DNA from: Erythrophleum ivorense
Taxonomy: Eukaryota > Streptophyta > Magnoliopsida > Fabales > Fabaceae
Assembly: GCA_026724425.1 (NCBI GenBank)
Contig: JAIUCV010000347.1
Location: 124,001 to 188,000, forward strand
DNA length: 64,000 nt
Direction: 5' to 3'
The translations under genes and the position numbers were made by a program. Position 1 is the first letter of the stretch, and every line of letters starts with the position of its first letter. The notes under the pieces are model-generated. The model saw nothing but the letters and a program-made list of their open reading frames with translations, had not been told where the DNA came from and made no database searches. Shown here piece by piece: positions 52,019 to 64,000 of the stretch.

Positions 52019-52598
52019 AAAATATACTTTTGATCCTTTAATTTTATCCCAAATTTTATTTTTATTTTTTAATTTCATTTTATTCCCATTTTGTCTTTTA
52101 ATTTTATCTTCAGTTTTTCTTGTATCATTTAATTTTATTTTTTTTTAATATTATCCCTTAAATTTATTTTAAATTTCACTTCCATTTCTTAATTTCATTA
52201 TGTTCCAGTTTACTTTCTTGATTTACAAAAAGCATTCAAATGTTTCTTTTTTCTAACACTACCAAATTATTTAATAAAAAAGTTTTATGTGGCTCCTTAG
52301 AATTAAGTCACCAAAAATTCACATAAATCTTCTCTATTAAGTATTTTAATTTGATGTTATTAGAAAGAAGGAAATATTTGACTAGAATTTGAAAATTAAT
52401 GACTAAATTGAGACAATATAAAACTAAGAGAGAAAAATAAAATTTAAGGTACAATTAAAGGATTAAATTAAACTTAAATAAATTTAAAAGATGAAAATAA
52501 AATTTAAAATAAGATTAAAAAATTAAATTAAAATCAAATGAAATAAAAGAATAAAAATAAAATCTTAAATAAAATTAAAAGATAAAAATATATTTTTT
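52019..52598. mobile_element. Foldback MITE, about 580 bp
   Basis: The left end AAAATATACTTTTGATCCTT, TAATTTTATCC pairs with the right end, whose reverse complement reads AAAATATATTTTTATCTTTT, AATTTTATTT. The arms extend over 100 bases with T-rich/A-rich complementarity. The central part holds no ORF. Confidence 0.6.
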
Positions 52599-52599
52599 G

Positions 52600-53100
52600 C
52601 GCAATTTTTATGTTTCAGATTTGACCCATTGAAATGATCTAACAAATTCAAGAAGTGAAATGGCCCAAACATAGAAAGCTTCAAAAAGTGACAAGAATTC
52701 ATGGGTGACGTGTATGGAGTAACGCCTACGCTAAACAACAGAACCTGAACTTCCCAATGCTCACCGCACATTCCCATCCATTCGTTAACCCTACACTGAA
52801 AAGTAAACAATCAAGAGCGAACTTTCAATAAAGTAATTTGGAAGTTCTACGCACTTTTGGCAACACTACAATCCATGTTTCATAACGCTTCCTCTCAACC
52901 TCACATTTCACACAAACCAGAGAGATCCGTGACCCCACGAATCTCCTCACCATCAATTCCTCCCAACCTTGCATTTCACACAAACCAGAGAGATCCGTGA
53001 CCCCACGAACCTCTTCACCATCAATTCCTCCATCCCCCGCTCACCTTAAAGCATATCGACCCCACTTCTTATTTGCATTATTGTATCCCCTTTGGGTTTT
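52600..53100. other. GC-richer island with a 68-bp tandem duplication, no gene assigned
   Basis: CATTTCACACAAACCAGAGA begins at 52,904 and again at 52,972; each unit continues through GATCCGTGACCCCACGAA to CACCATCAATTCCTCC with one or two differences. Open stretches on - (52,810-52,565 and across the repeat) match nothing I know. Could be a gene fragment or a former UTR. Confidence 0.5.
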
Positions 53101-54101
53101 TCCACCGTCCTTTCTCAATAAACAATATTCATTTATATAATATAAGCAATTACCTTTTGTGGCCAAGGAATTTATAGAGTAGGCTGATTGTCAAAAACTT
53201 AAAGTTTGAACGAGTTTAAAAGATTATAAGTTTTAATTTTCAAAGAATTTTTTATCTCATTCTATATTTACAAAAAACATTTTTAAAATTCATCATTGTC
53301 CCAACTAAGGTTCACCCAATTGAGATTATTTTTAGGTTCAAAATCTTTTATTTTTAGGTGTTTCGAGGCTATTTTAACTTTCTGTATTATTTTACATATT
53401 TTTAGTTATTTTTCAGAAATTAATTAAGAATAACATATAAATACCTTTTTTGGTTCATTTAATTCATTAATATTATATTCGACTTTTAATCTTTGAAATT
53501 CTCTGTCCAAATTTTCCTGTTTTTGCGTATTTTCTTTGGGTCATTTATTGGGTCACAAAAGTTAATCAGATATAGTATTTAATATCATGAGAGTGAATTA
53601 TAATATTTATGAATTGGTTTTGTTACGCAAAATATGTCAAGTGTCATTCGAATTTGAAGAGAATTAGGATACACTAATGGACCCTTGCAGCAGAGCAGAG
53701 CCGTTTACATACACCCTCTCCTTCATAGATCATATATCAGCGTGACCAAACCTATGAACTTAAAAAACTTTCCCTTTCGGATTACACATGGTAGCCTTTT
53801 GATCCCTAATAGCAGCAAAATGCCGATTTCCTCAGTTTAACTAAAAAACCAAAGAAGACGATCAGCAATCAAGTGCAAGAAATGTCTAAAACCTTAATAT
53901 ATTTTCATCTACTCATAATGCAAAAGATCGCCTGCTCTGAAATCAATAAAAGAAGCAGACAGACAAGCTACAGAAGAGGAACCCTTGTCACACTAAAAAA
54001 GCAAAAAAGAGAACAGTAAAAACATACACATTTGCCAAACATTACATTTGTGAATTCATCAGCATACATATTCATAAGAGAAATGGGGAATCAATCGAGC
54101 T
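53101..54101. other. Spacer and MIPS 3' UTR
   Basis: AT-rich spacer; the MIPS 3' UTR probably covers some 100-300 bases left of 54,102. No other gene seen. Confidence 0.45.
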
Positions 54102-56624
54102 TCACTTGTACTCCAGAATCATGTTATTCTCAGGAGCCAATCCAACACAAGCCCTCATGATGTTTTCCAGCATAGCTCGCTGCTTTGACAATGCATTCAC
54201 CACTGGGGTACCCGGTGGGACCTGACATTGATAACCATAAACCATTCATTTATACCTTCAACTTTTAACTACGATTTATGTTTTATAGAGCAGCTAAGCA
54301 TGTGCATATATGAACCAAATTGAATAAGGCTATATTAGACTCACCAAAGGAGCCTTGGTGAGGTAACTGAGGATGGCCGCAACAGGGTGGAATGAGTGAA
54401 ACTTGCCCTGCAAAACCCATAGTGATCTCTGTCTTAGAAAGATGTATACAATAGAAATGCTTGGACACCAACGAATGATATACAGTTAACAATGGCACAC
54501 AAACCTCTCCTTCAGCTTTGAACTGAATTCGAGTGCTAAGCTCAGCAAGAAGGACCAAGTCCAAGATAATAGGAGCAGCCAGTAGGGAATCCTCGCATGT
54601 GTTATGCAACACGATTGTGTTCTTTCCACCCATGAATATCTCTGAAGTGTACTCATCCATGGCTCTCTTGCTGTCCCCGACATAAGGCACATACTACAAA
54701 AGTAAAAGAAAACAGAGAATTAAGTGAGAGAGGAGACAGATAGAGCCAGAATGGTGAAGCCAAAGCAAAAATTACCTTAATAACTACGACATGGTCGGGA
54801 TGCTCGCCAGGCTCGTAGAGGATGGCGTTGCTGTTGACCATATCATCAACAACGTTGCTCTTGGAGATTTCCTTGGAGCGGAAGGTTTGTGGAGCTGAGA
54901 GATTCATCCCATCATTGTTTCCCAGATGGTTGTAACTCACTATTGAGGTTGGCTGTCACTCATCACCAACACATTTGCAATCACTACACTTCTCCTTTCC
55001 CAGATAAAATTAGCATACTTTGATTTGAACTTACAAACAAAGAATAAGACATTACTATGGTATTGATATACCTTGATACCAGCCCCCACAAGGAAGTCCA
55101 CCAACACAGATTTCATTTTGGTCTGACCACTCTTGAAGTCATCCCCACCAATCAAACTGTTTCTCTTGATGGCCAAGTCAATCAGGCCTGATGAGAACAT
55201 AAGCAAAGTCCACAAACTTGGTTTATATTTTGAAAAGCCAATTAGTTGTAAATATAAGTCAGGAAAGCACAAGTAATTAATTAATGTACCTGGGACGAAA
55301 GTGTTCTGAGGGCTTCCATTGATAAAAGGAACATTTTCTAGAACACAAGCCAAGGCATACAAGGTGGAAGGAGAAATCTCAGACTCATTCCTGTCCAAAG
55401 CAGCTAAGAGGTTTTCCATGGTGTCGTTCAGCCCCACAACCACATTACTGTACCTCTCTGTGTTGGCAGTCCAGAGCACCACCACCTTGTCCACCTTGTT
55501 TGCTTCCTTAAACTCCCTTCATATCATAAAAGTGGACCTATTCAGTAAGTTTTTAAATAAATAAATAAAAAAGAAGTATTGCAGTTATTAGAATAGTATT
55601 GGAGTTACTTTATGTCTTTGATGATTTGTTGGACTTGCTGTTTCTTAGTGCCCTTAATGACGTTGTTGGCTCGATCACCTTGGTTGGCAGCTATGAAATC
55701 GGGATCATAGATTCCTGGAAGTGGGACCATGGATTCCATATGGGGCCTTAGCTGCTTTTGCAGGTCAATGTCAAACACCTTAGCCCTTGCCATGGCATCA
55801 GCCAGGTTCATGTCACTAATATCCCATCCTCCAAACACTATGTCGTCAGGGTTCACCTGCGTATAGATTAGCATGAAAGCTCACATTCATCATACAATGC
55901 ATTTTGAATAACCATTTCAGTGAATACAACAAAATTTCTGTCTCAAATTACATCTCAAACATGCAGTTTTCTTGTATATACAAAAGAAGGGTTTAATTTT
56001 GGAAATAAAATGGCATACCATAGGAAGGAGGCTTTTGAATGGGGCATAAATTTCCTCACCATTGAAGGACCCCACTCGGATAGCTGATGCCTGGGTTAGG
56101 GAGCCAAAGTAATTGGCTTGTTGAATTTTGTCCTTTGTTGCCCACGAAATGCCTCTATTTATACAATGGACCCAAGAAAATAATTAATAATACTTTTTTC
56201 TTGCAAAACTTTAGTACCAAAAGGCCGAATAAGATGAAGCTTACTCTCGGTTCGCAATAACACCACCAGCGAGGGTAGAACCGTTGTTTCCACCCCAACC
56301 CACGAGCATTACCCTAAAGATCAACACATTAATGAAAAGAAAATGAAATATAACAGATTAAATCATAGATAATCACAGTTTGGATCATTGAATCAAAGCA
56401 AGTGTACAAAAGGAGATGAAGGATCTGAGAACTAACCCTAATTTAGGGACATAAGTGTTGGTTATAAACTCGTATTTGACAGTCTTGGGCTTCACAATCC
56501 ACTGATAAGTGCCATTTCTGTTCTCATGGACAAGCTCAGTGGTTTCGTAGTTGTACACAGACTGAATCTCACCCTCTGTGTACTTCACATTAGGACTCTC
56601 TACCTTAAAGCTCTCAATGAACAT
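54102..56624 (-). CDS. MIPS: Myo-inositol-1-phosphate synthase (inositol-3-phosphate synthase), ten exons, intact
   Basis: It converts glucose 6-phosphate to inositol 3-phosphate with NAD, the first step of inositol and phytate synthesis, mainly in the cytosol. Exons (high to low): 56,624-56,437; 56,313-56,245; 56,154-56,019; 55,856-55,609; 55,516-55,290; 55,187-55,072; 54,952-54,776; 54,693-54,505; 54,407-54,345; 54,221-54,102. Total 1,533 bases, 510 aa plus TGA; every intron is GT/AG and phases agree. It starts MFIESFKVESPNVKYTEGEI, as in plant MIPS. Visible motifs: NAD-binding GWGGNNGST (68-76), LWTANTERYSN (228-238), NTFVPG (285-290), GDDFKSGQTKMKS (304-316), SYNHLGNNDGMNL (334-346); it ends MILEYK. 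No stop or missing key block, so it should be functional. Length equals the usual 510 aa of plant MIPS. Confidence 0.98.
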
Positions 56625-56711
56625 TTTTCAGGCTGAGAAGAAAAGTTTACTGCTGCTCTTTTCTCTTCTCTTGAGGATTAGCGGTGCTCCTCCACGAACC
56701 GCTCGCAGGCC

Positions 56712-56751
56712 CTCTATATAGCGAAATCGTGAACTGCTTTACACACGTGGC
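56712..56751 (-). promoter_or_regulatory. MIPS core promoter: TATA box and G-box
   Basis: On + CTCTATATA at 56,712-56,720 is a TATA box for the - strand gene, about 90 bases before the ATG. CACGTG at 56,744-56,749 within ACACGTGGC is a G-box/ABRE-like core. Known: G-boxes bind bHLH/bZIP factors; light or ABA control is inferred. Confidence 0.75.
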
Positions 56752-56974
56752 AGAACTTGAGTGAACTTCGGGCTTTTTCACTTTCATACGGACTTAATTC
56801 GGATTTGGATATGCTCATGTCCAAATCGTTTTTTCATCTCTTTCACAAATATGATTTTTTAATTTTTAATTTTTTATTTTTTTTTGAAAAAGAAAATGGA
56901 TCCCTCGTGTGAGAGGACATGAGTAACATGAACAAACTTTAACATGAGAGAATCCATTCTCACTTAATTCTGTG

Positions 56975-58645
56975 TCAAAAATTAATAATTAATAAATATA
57001 TAAATAAAATTTATATGCAAATTTTTATATCATATAAATATAAAATGTTTATAATTTAATATTAGATTATTAAAATTTTAAAATTTTTAATATATATTAT
57101 AATATTATTAAAAATTTAATAGTAAGAATAAAAAAAATTATGATTAAATTGAGTCCATAAATAAATAAACCCAAGTATCACTCATGTTTCTCTCTCTAAT
57201 TTTTCTTTGCCATTATTATTAATTTTTTTAGCCCAAAGCTATTGTGCTTATAATTAAGTTGCTAAATTTGTACCTGCTGAAAATATCACCTTCACATGTT
57301 ATATATATATATTTTTAAAAGATCAGAACCCTTAAGATTCCAGCCCGCGTGAGAGTGCATGTTAGGTAATAAATGATGCATTGACGTTGAGGTGCAAAAA
57401 ATAAGAATCATTTTGTTAGCTATACAACAAATGTAATAAATGACAATTGTTATTAATAAATTAACAATCATGGTTAATTATGCAATAAATATCAATTATT
57501 ATTAATAAAGTAATAACTATTTAAGCAATCATATTCAATAAACGAAGATGTAGCAATAAAGAAGATTATATGAAGATTTAGTGAATAAAAAATACTTTGT
57601 GAAAAATTAGGAATAATTTTGTGTACTTTTTGCGGGTAATAGTAATACCATATTGCATTTATAATCATTTAAATTAGTATCATTAAGTCCATTTGTTACA
57701 ATACAAAAAAATTAATTTGCTTGTTTCTATATATCAAACATAGTGACTTCTAATATCACAACGAACCCTTCTTCTTACATATTATAGTTGCTCTTGCCAG
57801 CACATGTTTTTTTTTTCTTGTACTAGTAGGCTGACCATAGTGACAACCGATAAAGAATTTAAATCTAAAATAGGGAGTTGAACTAAAAAAATCAATCATT
57901 GTCCTTAACATTAAATATTGTCAAATCATTAAATCATGACATGAGAGTGAAAGTTTAGGAGATACTATGACAACAACAAAGATGGCATGTAATAAAATAG
58001 ACCAACACTATCAAAACTTGCATATTGGTCAACCAACATATAAAAAGATGAATTGATCATGCCAAAATTTTGCAAAGTCGATGCTAAGGTATATGGAAAG
58101 AAAGTAATACTTTCAACTAACGTAAATGATGTTATTATACTAGTATTACCATAATTTTGTCCATCCTTTACGACAATAGATGCCTAGATCGATATGTAAC
58201 TTTTATGTTTTTTTTCTTATCTATCTTCCAAAATTTGTGGTTATAGTAAGTTAGATGTTAGTAAAGTAAGTTGAAATATTATTGTAAGATGTTATTTCCC
58301 AAAAAGTAAAATGTTTCTTTGATCTTGACTCATCTCTCCTTATAGTCAAGATTTCAAGAGCAACATATAACAAAACTTATCTATTCTCATAATAGTTCAT
58401 TTTACTTTCATACTAAACTCTGATTTTGAGTTAAAAATAAATAAATAAAATTTATCTATTTTTATATTATAAAAATATATAATCTTTATAATTTCATATT
58501 ATATGATTAAATATTTTCAAAACCTTTAATGCATATTATAATATTATTAAAAATTTAGTAATAAAAATGTAAAAACTATAATTAAATTGAGTTCATAAAT
58601 AAATGAACCCAAGTGTCACTCATTTTCTCTCTCCAATTTTTCCTC
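56975..58645. repeat. Pair of diverged direct repeats (about 215-230 bp) around 1.2 kb
   Basis: Copy A at 56,975-57,206 and copy B at 58,430-58,645 share AATAAATAAAATTTAT-type starts, CATATTATAATATTATTAAA or a variant, ATTAAATTGAGTYCATAAAT and CACTCAT...CTCTCTC. They could be two MITEs or LTR-like ends of a small element; the space between holds no gene I recognise. Confidence 0.55.
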
Positions 58646-58790
58646 ACTATGATTCATCTGTATCTCTCAAAGCTAAAAACAATAAAAACAAAAATAGACC
58701 ACAAAATGGAATCATTCTATTGGAAAAAAGAAGTGTGGACCGATGAAGAAGTGCGAAATACAAAGAGGTGAAAGCCCCCTGAGTGTTCAC

Positions 58791-59329
58791 TAGGAGTGAA
58801 CAAAACCGAACAAAACTATTCAAACCGAACCAAACCAATAAAAATCGATTAACAAATAGTTTGGTTTAATTTTTTTAAATCTAAAACCGATTAATTCGGT
58901 TCGGTTGTCGGTTCATGGCATGTTTGGTTCGGTTAAACCGAACCAAACTGATAAGTTGCCTATACTATTTTATTATAAAATATTACTCTTATTTTATTTT
59001 ATTTTTTTTACTTTTCAAAACTTTTTGTCAATTTATGGGTATTTTCTCGACTAAAAATAAAAATAAAAATAATAAATTATAAATACATTATTATTGGTTA
59101 AAATTTAATAAGATGCATGATATTAGAAATTAAATTCTATATATTACAAAGAATAAAATCCTAAAAAAATATTTTTGACCAAAAAAACATGAACCAAACC
59201 GGAACAAATCGAACAAAAATCGAACCAAACTGATTAGAATTCAAAACCGAAAAAGTCTAAAAAATTGTTGAACTGACAAGATTGGTTCGGTTTGGTTTTA
59301 GTCCCAAACCGAACCTATGAACACTTCTA
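58791..59329. mobile_element. hAT-like MITE, family C (539 bp)
   Basis: GTGTTCAC (58,783-58,790) and GTGTTCAT (59,330-59,337) form a 7/8 target duplication of 8 bp. The ends are TAGGAGTG and, reverse complemented, TAGAAGTG. Subterminal parts are rich in AAACCGAACCAAAC and its complement GGTTCGGTTTGG in both arms, so the element can fold back. No coding. Confidence 0.85.
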
Positions 59330-60759
59330 GTGTTCATTGTATGTCCTACGAAGGTAAATTCACAGAGAGAATGTATTCTAAAAAAATTAATTTATGAAGT
59401 GAAAGCGTTTCTTATACTTATATACCTGCTTTTTAAGTTAAGATTTTTCCATGTTAGACTGGGAATAAAAGTGAGCTTTCAACTTCTCTCCAATCCACTC
59501 CTATCCAGTTGATCTAGTTTCGCAAGTTAAGTTTTTTTTTTTTAAAAATATTAAAAACAGAATAAGAAGGAGGAGAAGATACATGAACTGTACGACTGGA
59601 GAGAGAGAGGGAGAAGATGAGAGAGAAGTCTTTCGCTAAAAGTGATAAGAGGCCGTGAAACTTATCTCTCTCTTAGATGTGGATGTTCCTCCTCCTACCT
59701 TGTTAACAGAGCCGTTCCTCTCAATTTTTTAAGTTATAAAATTTAAATTGAAAAACAAATACAATTAAAATTTTTAAAATATAATTTTTTTATAATTATT
59801 TTTTTGATTTTACAGTTATAATTTTTATTTTTATATTTAAATTTTGTAAGTTAAAAAATAAAAATAAATGAAAAATAAAAAAATTTCAAAATGCCTTAAA
59901 TCGACATTATAAATAATTTTAAATTTTAAAAGTTATAAAAGTTAAAAATTTAATTGTAAAGAATTATTTTTTAAATAATATTACCTTTGATCTTATATAT
60001 AAAAATTTTTTAAAATTTGATTTGTTCTAAAATATAAAAAATAAATTATTAATATCTAGTATATTAATTATAATATTTTAAATTTATCTTTATTAAATGA
60101 GTCTTTTAAATTATAAATAGTAATTGTTATTAATTTTAAAAAGAAAGTTCACAATTTAAATAAGATTATTTTTAAAAAATAATTTTTATTTAAGATAAAA
60201 TTAAAAAGATTTAATTATTTTTAACTAATTTTTTTAATTCTTGTAAGTTAGTTATTTGTTTTTTATATATTAGACTAGAGATAATAATAAATATAAAAAA
60301 TTGATAAATACTAAATAATAAAAAAAGACTTATGTTTTTTATAATATAAAATATAATTTTTTATAATTAAAATTTTTATTTTTATGATTAAAATAATTTT
60401 AAAATTTAAAATTTTTTATAATAAATATTTTTAACTTTATATTTATACTCCTAAAATGTAATTGTGTCAGAAGATAGTGGCCTGCAAAACGTTTGATTCT
60501 ATGTTAAAATTAAATGATATATTTGACATGATAATATATTGTAATAAGCAAAAGAGTACGAATGTAATTAGAATCAAAATATTCTTGTCTTCTTAATTAT
60601 ATCACCCTTGTGACTTGAACAGAAAAGTGAACCCTGATCCGAATTATGACCGAGGAAGGGAACTCACATAGTACATAAGAATTGATTAAGGAGAATTGAT
60701 TAAGGAAATATTGGATAGAGAAAGGAAAGCTGATACGTAAATACTTGAATTTATTTATT
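59330..60759. other. AT-rich spacer
   Basis: No gene seen. The 59,760-59,850 part shares AT-rich phrasing (TTAAAATTTTTAAAATATAA) with 51,740-51,880, perhaps an old shared element. Confidence 0.35.
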
Positions 60760-61095
60760 TTAAAAAATAATACTCCTGATTCTTATATTTGTTTAATTTT
60801 TAATTTAATTCTTATGATTTAAAATTTTATAATTAAATCTTTATAATTTATAAATTTTTTAAATTTAGCTTCCATTATTAAGATTCTATTAATATTTTAT
60901 TAAATTTTATCAATATAACTAATTATTTATTATTTTAAAATTATAAATATATGAATTTATATAATTTATATTAATAAAAAATAAAAATAAATAACAAAAT
61001 AAAATTAATTTATATACATATATAAAATTTGACAAAAATATAATTATAAAAATTAAATTAAAAATTAACTAAAATTATAATGAGTGAAAATATAT
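60760..61095. mobile_element. Foldback MITE-like element
   Basis: The left arm TTTAATTTTTAATTTAATTC then TTATGATTTAAAATTTTAT matches the reverse complement of the right arm, AGTTAATTTTTAATTTAATT then TTTATAATTATATTTTTGTC. AT-rich, non-coding. Confidence 0.45.
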
Positions 61096-61129
61096 TTTTT
61101 TTCATTTATTTTTTATTTCTGACACTGGT

Positions 61130-61450
61130 CCAGAAGCACGTGCAAGGGGAAGGAAAGTGTGGGCGCTTTTCTCGAGATATGTGGGACCAGCTGCCCAAGG
61201 AACACGCTCGAAGGTAAATGGGACAAAACGGCGGTGGGTGACTCGTGAGTGACTACAGGACCCTTAGAAGTTGTGCGTGTTTTGGACTAATATGCTTTCA
61301 CGCGCTGTTTTCATTCACGTGTCTACACGCTCAAAAACTGTTGGTTATTCAAGGACTGATAGTTGTCCCACCCGACACGTGGTTTGATTTTGGTGAGGCC
61401 GCGCGAGCGAGAGAGACTCGGTGAAAGCAACTTTCCATGCAGGGCCTCCA
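61130..61450. promoter_or_regulatory. GC-rich island with three G-boxes and one FHY3/FAR1-type site
   Basis: CACGTG lies at 61,137-61,142, 61,316-61,321 and 61,376-61,381 and CACGCGC (the known FHY3/FAR1-binding core) at 61,299-61,305, all within 245 bases of a region much richer in GC than its surroundings. No ORF or adjacent gene is visible. It may be a displaced promoter, an enhancer or a gene remnant. Confidence 0.5.
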
Positions 61451-64000
61451 GTCCGTAACTTTTTTTTCTTTTAATATTTCTATTGGTAAATTTTTTTAAT
61501 TGAAATATGATGTGTATAAAAAAATTTAAAAGATTTAATTTTAAGATGATGACATAAAAAAATTATATACTTATTTATAAAATTCATATATTTATTATGT
61601 TATTATTAAAAAATTTGATAATAAACTATCAAAAATTAACTTATAAGTGCCACTTAACCATAAAATTATTAAAACTAACTTGATTAAATATCATTTTAAA
61701 ATATTTAAAACACCCTAAATTGATACAACAATTTGCTTAAATTACTCTGGACCTCACAACAAATTGACTAAATTACTATGAACAGGATAAGCCATTTGGT
61801 CAAATATTTTTACAACTCCAATAAATAACTTAACTTGCTCATTATTGTCAGCTTACTATTCTTAAAATTTATAAATAAAAATCTTTACAGTCACTTTAGA
61901 TAATATCTCTGTTATCATTGTTACCATTAGGTTTACACTTCACATATAATTAGCTTAGACTCTAATAAAATTATAAATTATAATCATTATTTAATTATTG
62001 CATCTTTATCTTTTGAAACTCCTTAATATAACCTATCATCTCTTTATCATCTCACACTCTCTCTCCCTTTCTTCCAGATTATTCTGCCTTGTTTGCAACA
62101 AAGATTTCCACAACCTACTACCTCCAAAAAGATAAATGTATTCTAAATTTCACATCTTTCATTAGTTGGGAACTAAATAATTGTTATTCATTCCTTAATT
62201 TAGTTTTATTATAGTAAACTCTTTAATTTAATTTAATTAACATATTATTTGAATTTCAACTAGCCTTAACCTACTAAGGATAAGTGCCCCATGTTGGCTC
62301 CAGTTCTTTCCAACTAAGTTTTGTGGAAAATCCTAAAGGCATGATATTTGAATGTTAGGGTGCTAACATGGTTTCTTAGCAATATGCATCTACTCATATT
62401 GCAAATTGTTAGCACTTGAACTAGCAAATCCACAAGCAGTACCATTCATTGGTAATTTTTTCAATTGGATTGGTGACTCAGATAAGGATAATTAGCCAAC
62501 AATTATGTGTTGAAAGGAACATTCATTGCCAAATTACATATTTGCCCCCAACTTGAATGACTTATCCTTCAACCTATTTCAAAGTCATTCTTTCCCTTTC
62601 TTGTTCATTGTGTATTTCATTGATCGCCATAAACTTAATATTGGTGTGAAAGTAGTGAGTATGGCTAGAATGCACTCTTACCTTCCTTCCATCATGTGGT
62701 GTTTTAGCGATGGTATAGTGACTATCATGGGTGAAGATGCCTTGAGGTTGTCATCCCCCTTCCCTCATTCTAGTTGCTCTTATATGGTCTTTTCGAGTAC
62801 TGTTAGATTTTGTTTGTGGTAATCTCTTAGTCAACTAAACTTGTGTTTATGTATTTGTTAGTGCACTCAAACTTCTTGAACATTCATAGATGTGAGAAAC
62901 CTAAGTGATCCTACTAGGCATGCTAAAAATGAATGTTAGGGTTTTCTTTTTCTTTTTCTAGTAAGTAGTTGATTGAGGAAGTCTAGTTGTGGTAAGGAAT
63001 TTTAATTGCTAACTTTAATCCTTGTGTTACGCATGAAAAGTGGACATAAGATGCGTCTCTTCAAAGATGAGTTTTTCTAGATCTTAAAAAGTTAAACCGA
63101 GGTATAGAAAGTTCCAAATGCAGCGAACAACAAAGATAATTGTTCTAGAATTGGAATTGCTTCTTTTAATTGAATGGCATATACAAACTCAAATGAATTT
63201 GACTTGATAACAAAAGTTTTAAAACAACTTGATTACAACCCTTAAGACCATAACACATATAGACTTAAAAATTGACTATATGATTTCCCTACCCACATAA
63301 CCACTAACAATTACGCCATGACTCCCAAAATTATTAATAAAACTAAACCTAGGCAATCCTACCAAACCAAGCAAATAGGGGTAATCACTATACAATATCA
63401 TTAAAGTTAAAGAGTCAAATATGCATATAATCCAACATTAAAATAGGCCAATCTAAGGTAAATCATAATTACATGTGAGATTTTTTTACAAACGTTTAAT
63501 ATCATCAAAAGCCTTACCTATCACCCTCACATGCATAATTCATTAAAAGATATTAGTTTTACATTTGGCGTATCATATCAGAAGTTATAAGTTATCAAAC
63601 ACATGAATCAAAATGTAAGCTATCTAAAAGTTAACCTAGTGTCATTCCATCAAGCCTCTGATTGCTTGTTCTTGTAGGAGCCCGAATCTTTACCTATAAA
63701 ATGTTAGCCTACAATGGCGTGAGATATAAAATCTCAATAACCAAGAAAAACTTCTATTCACATTTACGTACCCAAATAAGTATAAAGCTGTATATGGTAA
63801 AATTATCAATTCATCATGCCATATTCGACAATCAAAAGTAGCAAATTTGACAACAATTCTCATACTTATTGGCCAATAACTCTAAGTAGGTAGGACATTT
63901 TGTGAGATCCACTACATCCCACCAATATCTAGGATACACTCATAAAGCCCACATACTATTTGTCTACAACAACATACCTGTAAGGTCTATGGTAGTCATA
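61451..64000. other. Right-end region without assigned gene
   Basis: The 98-codon open stretch at 62,526-62,822 (+) matches no family I know. Near 63,710-63,740, GCGTGAGATATAAAATCTCA resembles a phrase common in plant LTR-element debris, but no LTR or coding domain was found. Confidence 0.35.

Noticed and set aside
62526..62822. 98-codon open stretch on +
   Set aside because: No recognisable motif, no splice or promoter context, and stops on all sides; not supported as a gene.
1..64000. CRISPR arrays, rRNA, tRNA, bacterial operons
   Set aside because: None seen; the direct repeats are transposon or microsatellite repeats and the genes are intron-bearing plant genes.

Overview
This window is nuclear DNA of a flowering plant, most likely a eudicot. 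The composition is AT-rich, genes are sparse and split by GT/AG introns, the promoters carry plant elements (site II, telo-box, G-box), and the transposon families are plant ones. No prokaryotic operons, tRNA, rRNA or CRISPR array were seen. I could not identify the species.

Three host genes look intact. (1) A cytosolic 40S ribosomal protein S20 (uS10) gene lies on the + strand at 10,895-12,719: three coding exons, 122 aa, with site II motifs, a telo-box and a TATA box upstream. (2) A short FAR1-domain gene lies on the - strand at 30,461-29,672: two coding exons, 203 aa, a WRKY-GCM1-type zinc finger plus a C-terminal coiled coil and no transposase core. (3) A complete myo-inositol-1-phosphate synthase gene lies on the - strand at 56,624-54,102: ten exons, 510 aa. 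All its exon junctions were resolved by eye and kept frame.

Most of the rest is layered transposon debris. 1-7,600: a decayed Mutator-like element with a DUF1985/Ulp1-type peptidase pseudogene on + facing a MuDR-type transposase pseudogene on -. 13,301-13,973, 26,203-26,880 and 37,298-37,999: three copies of one non-autonomous hAT family, two with convincing 8-bp target duplications. 14,640-17,165: a 5'-truncated L1-type LINE. About 19,000-20,298: one end of a CACTA element with a frameshifted Transposase_24 fragment. 22,705-23,040: a small CACTA-like element. 39,866-40,599: an RTE-like LINE 3' end nested in a foldback MITE with an 8-bp duplication. 41,823 to about 51 kb: a large decayed Helitron with a 3' CTAGT/hairpin terminus, an RPA-like gene and a Rep/Hel zinc-finger exon. 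58,791-59,329: a second hAT MITE. Several foldback MITEs and local tandem duplications fill the AT-rich spacers.

The host genes do not form a pathway cluster. One link may be worth testing: in Arabidopsis, FHY3/FAR1 regulate MIPS1, and here a FAR1-domain gene lies about 24 kb from a MIPS gene. That is probably coincidence. No clearly new system was found. The best leads are the Helitron and its in-frame repeat expansion, the Ulp1-carrying MULE, the hAT families with readable target duplications, and a gene-less G-box island at 61.1-61.45 kb.
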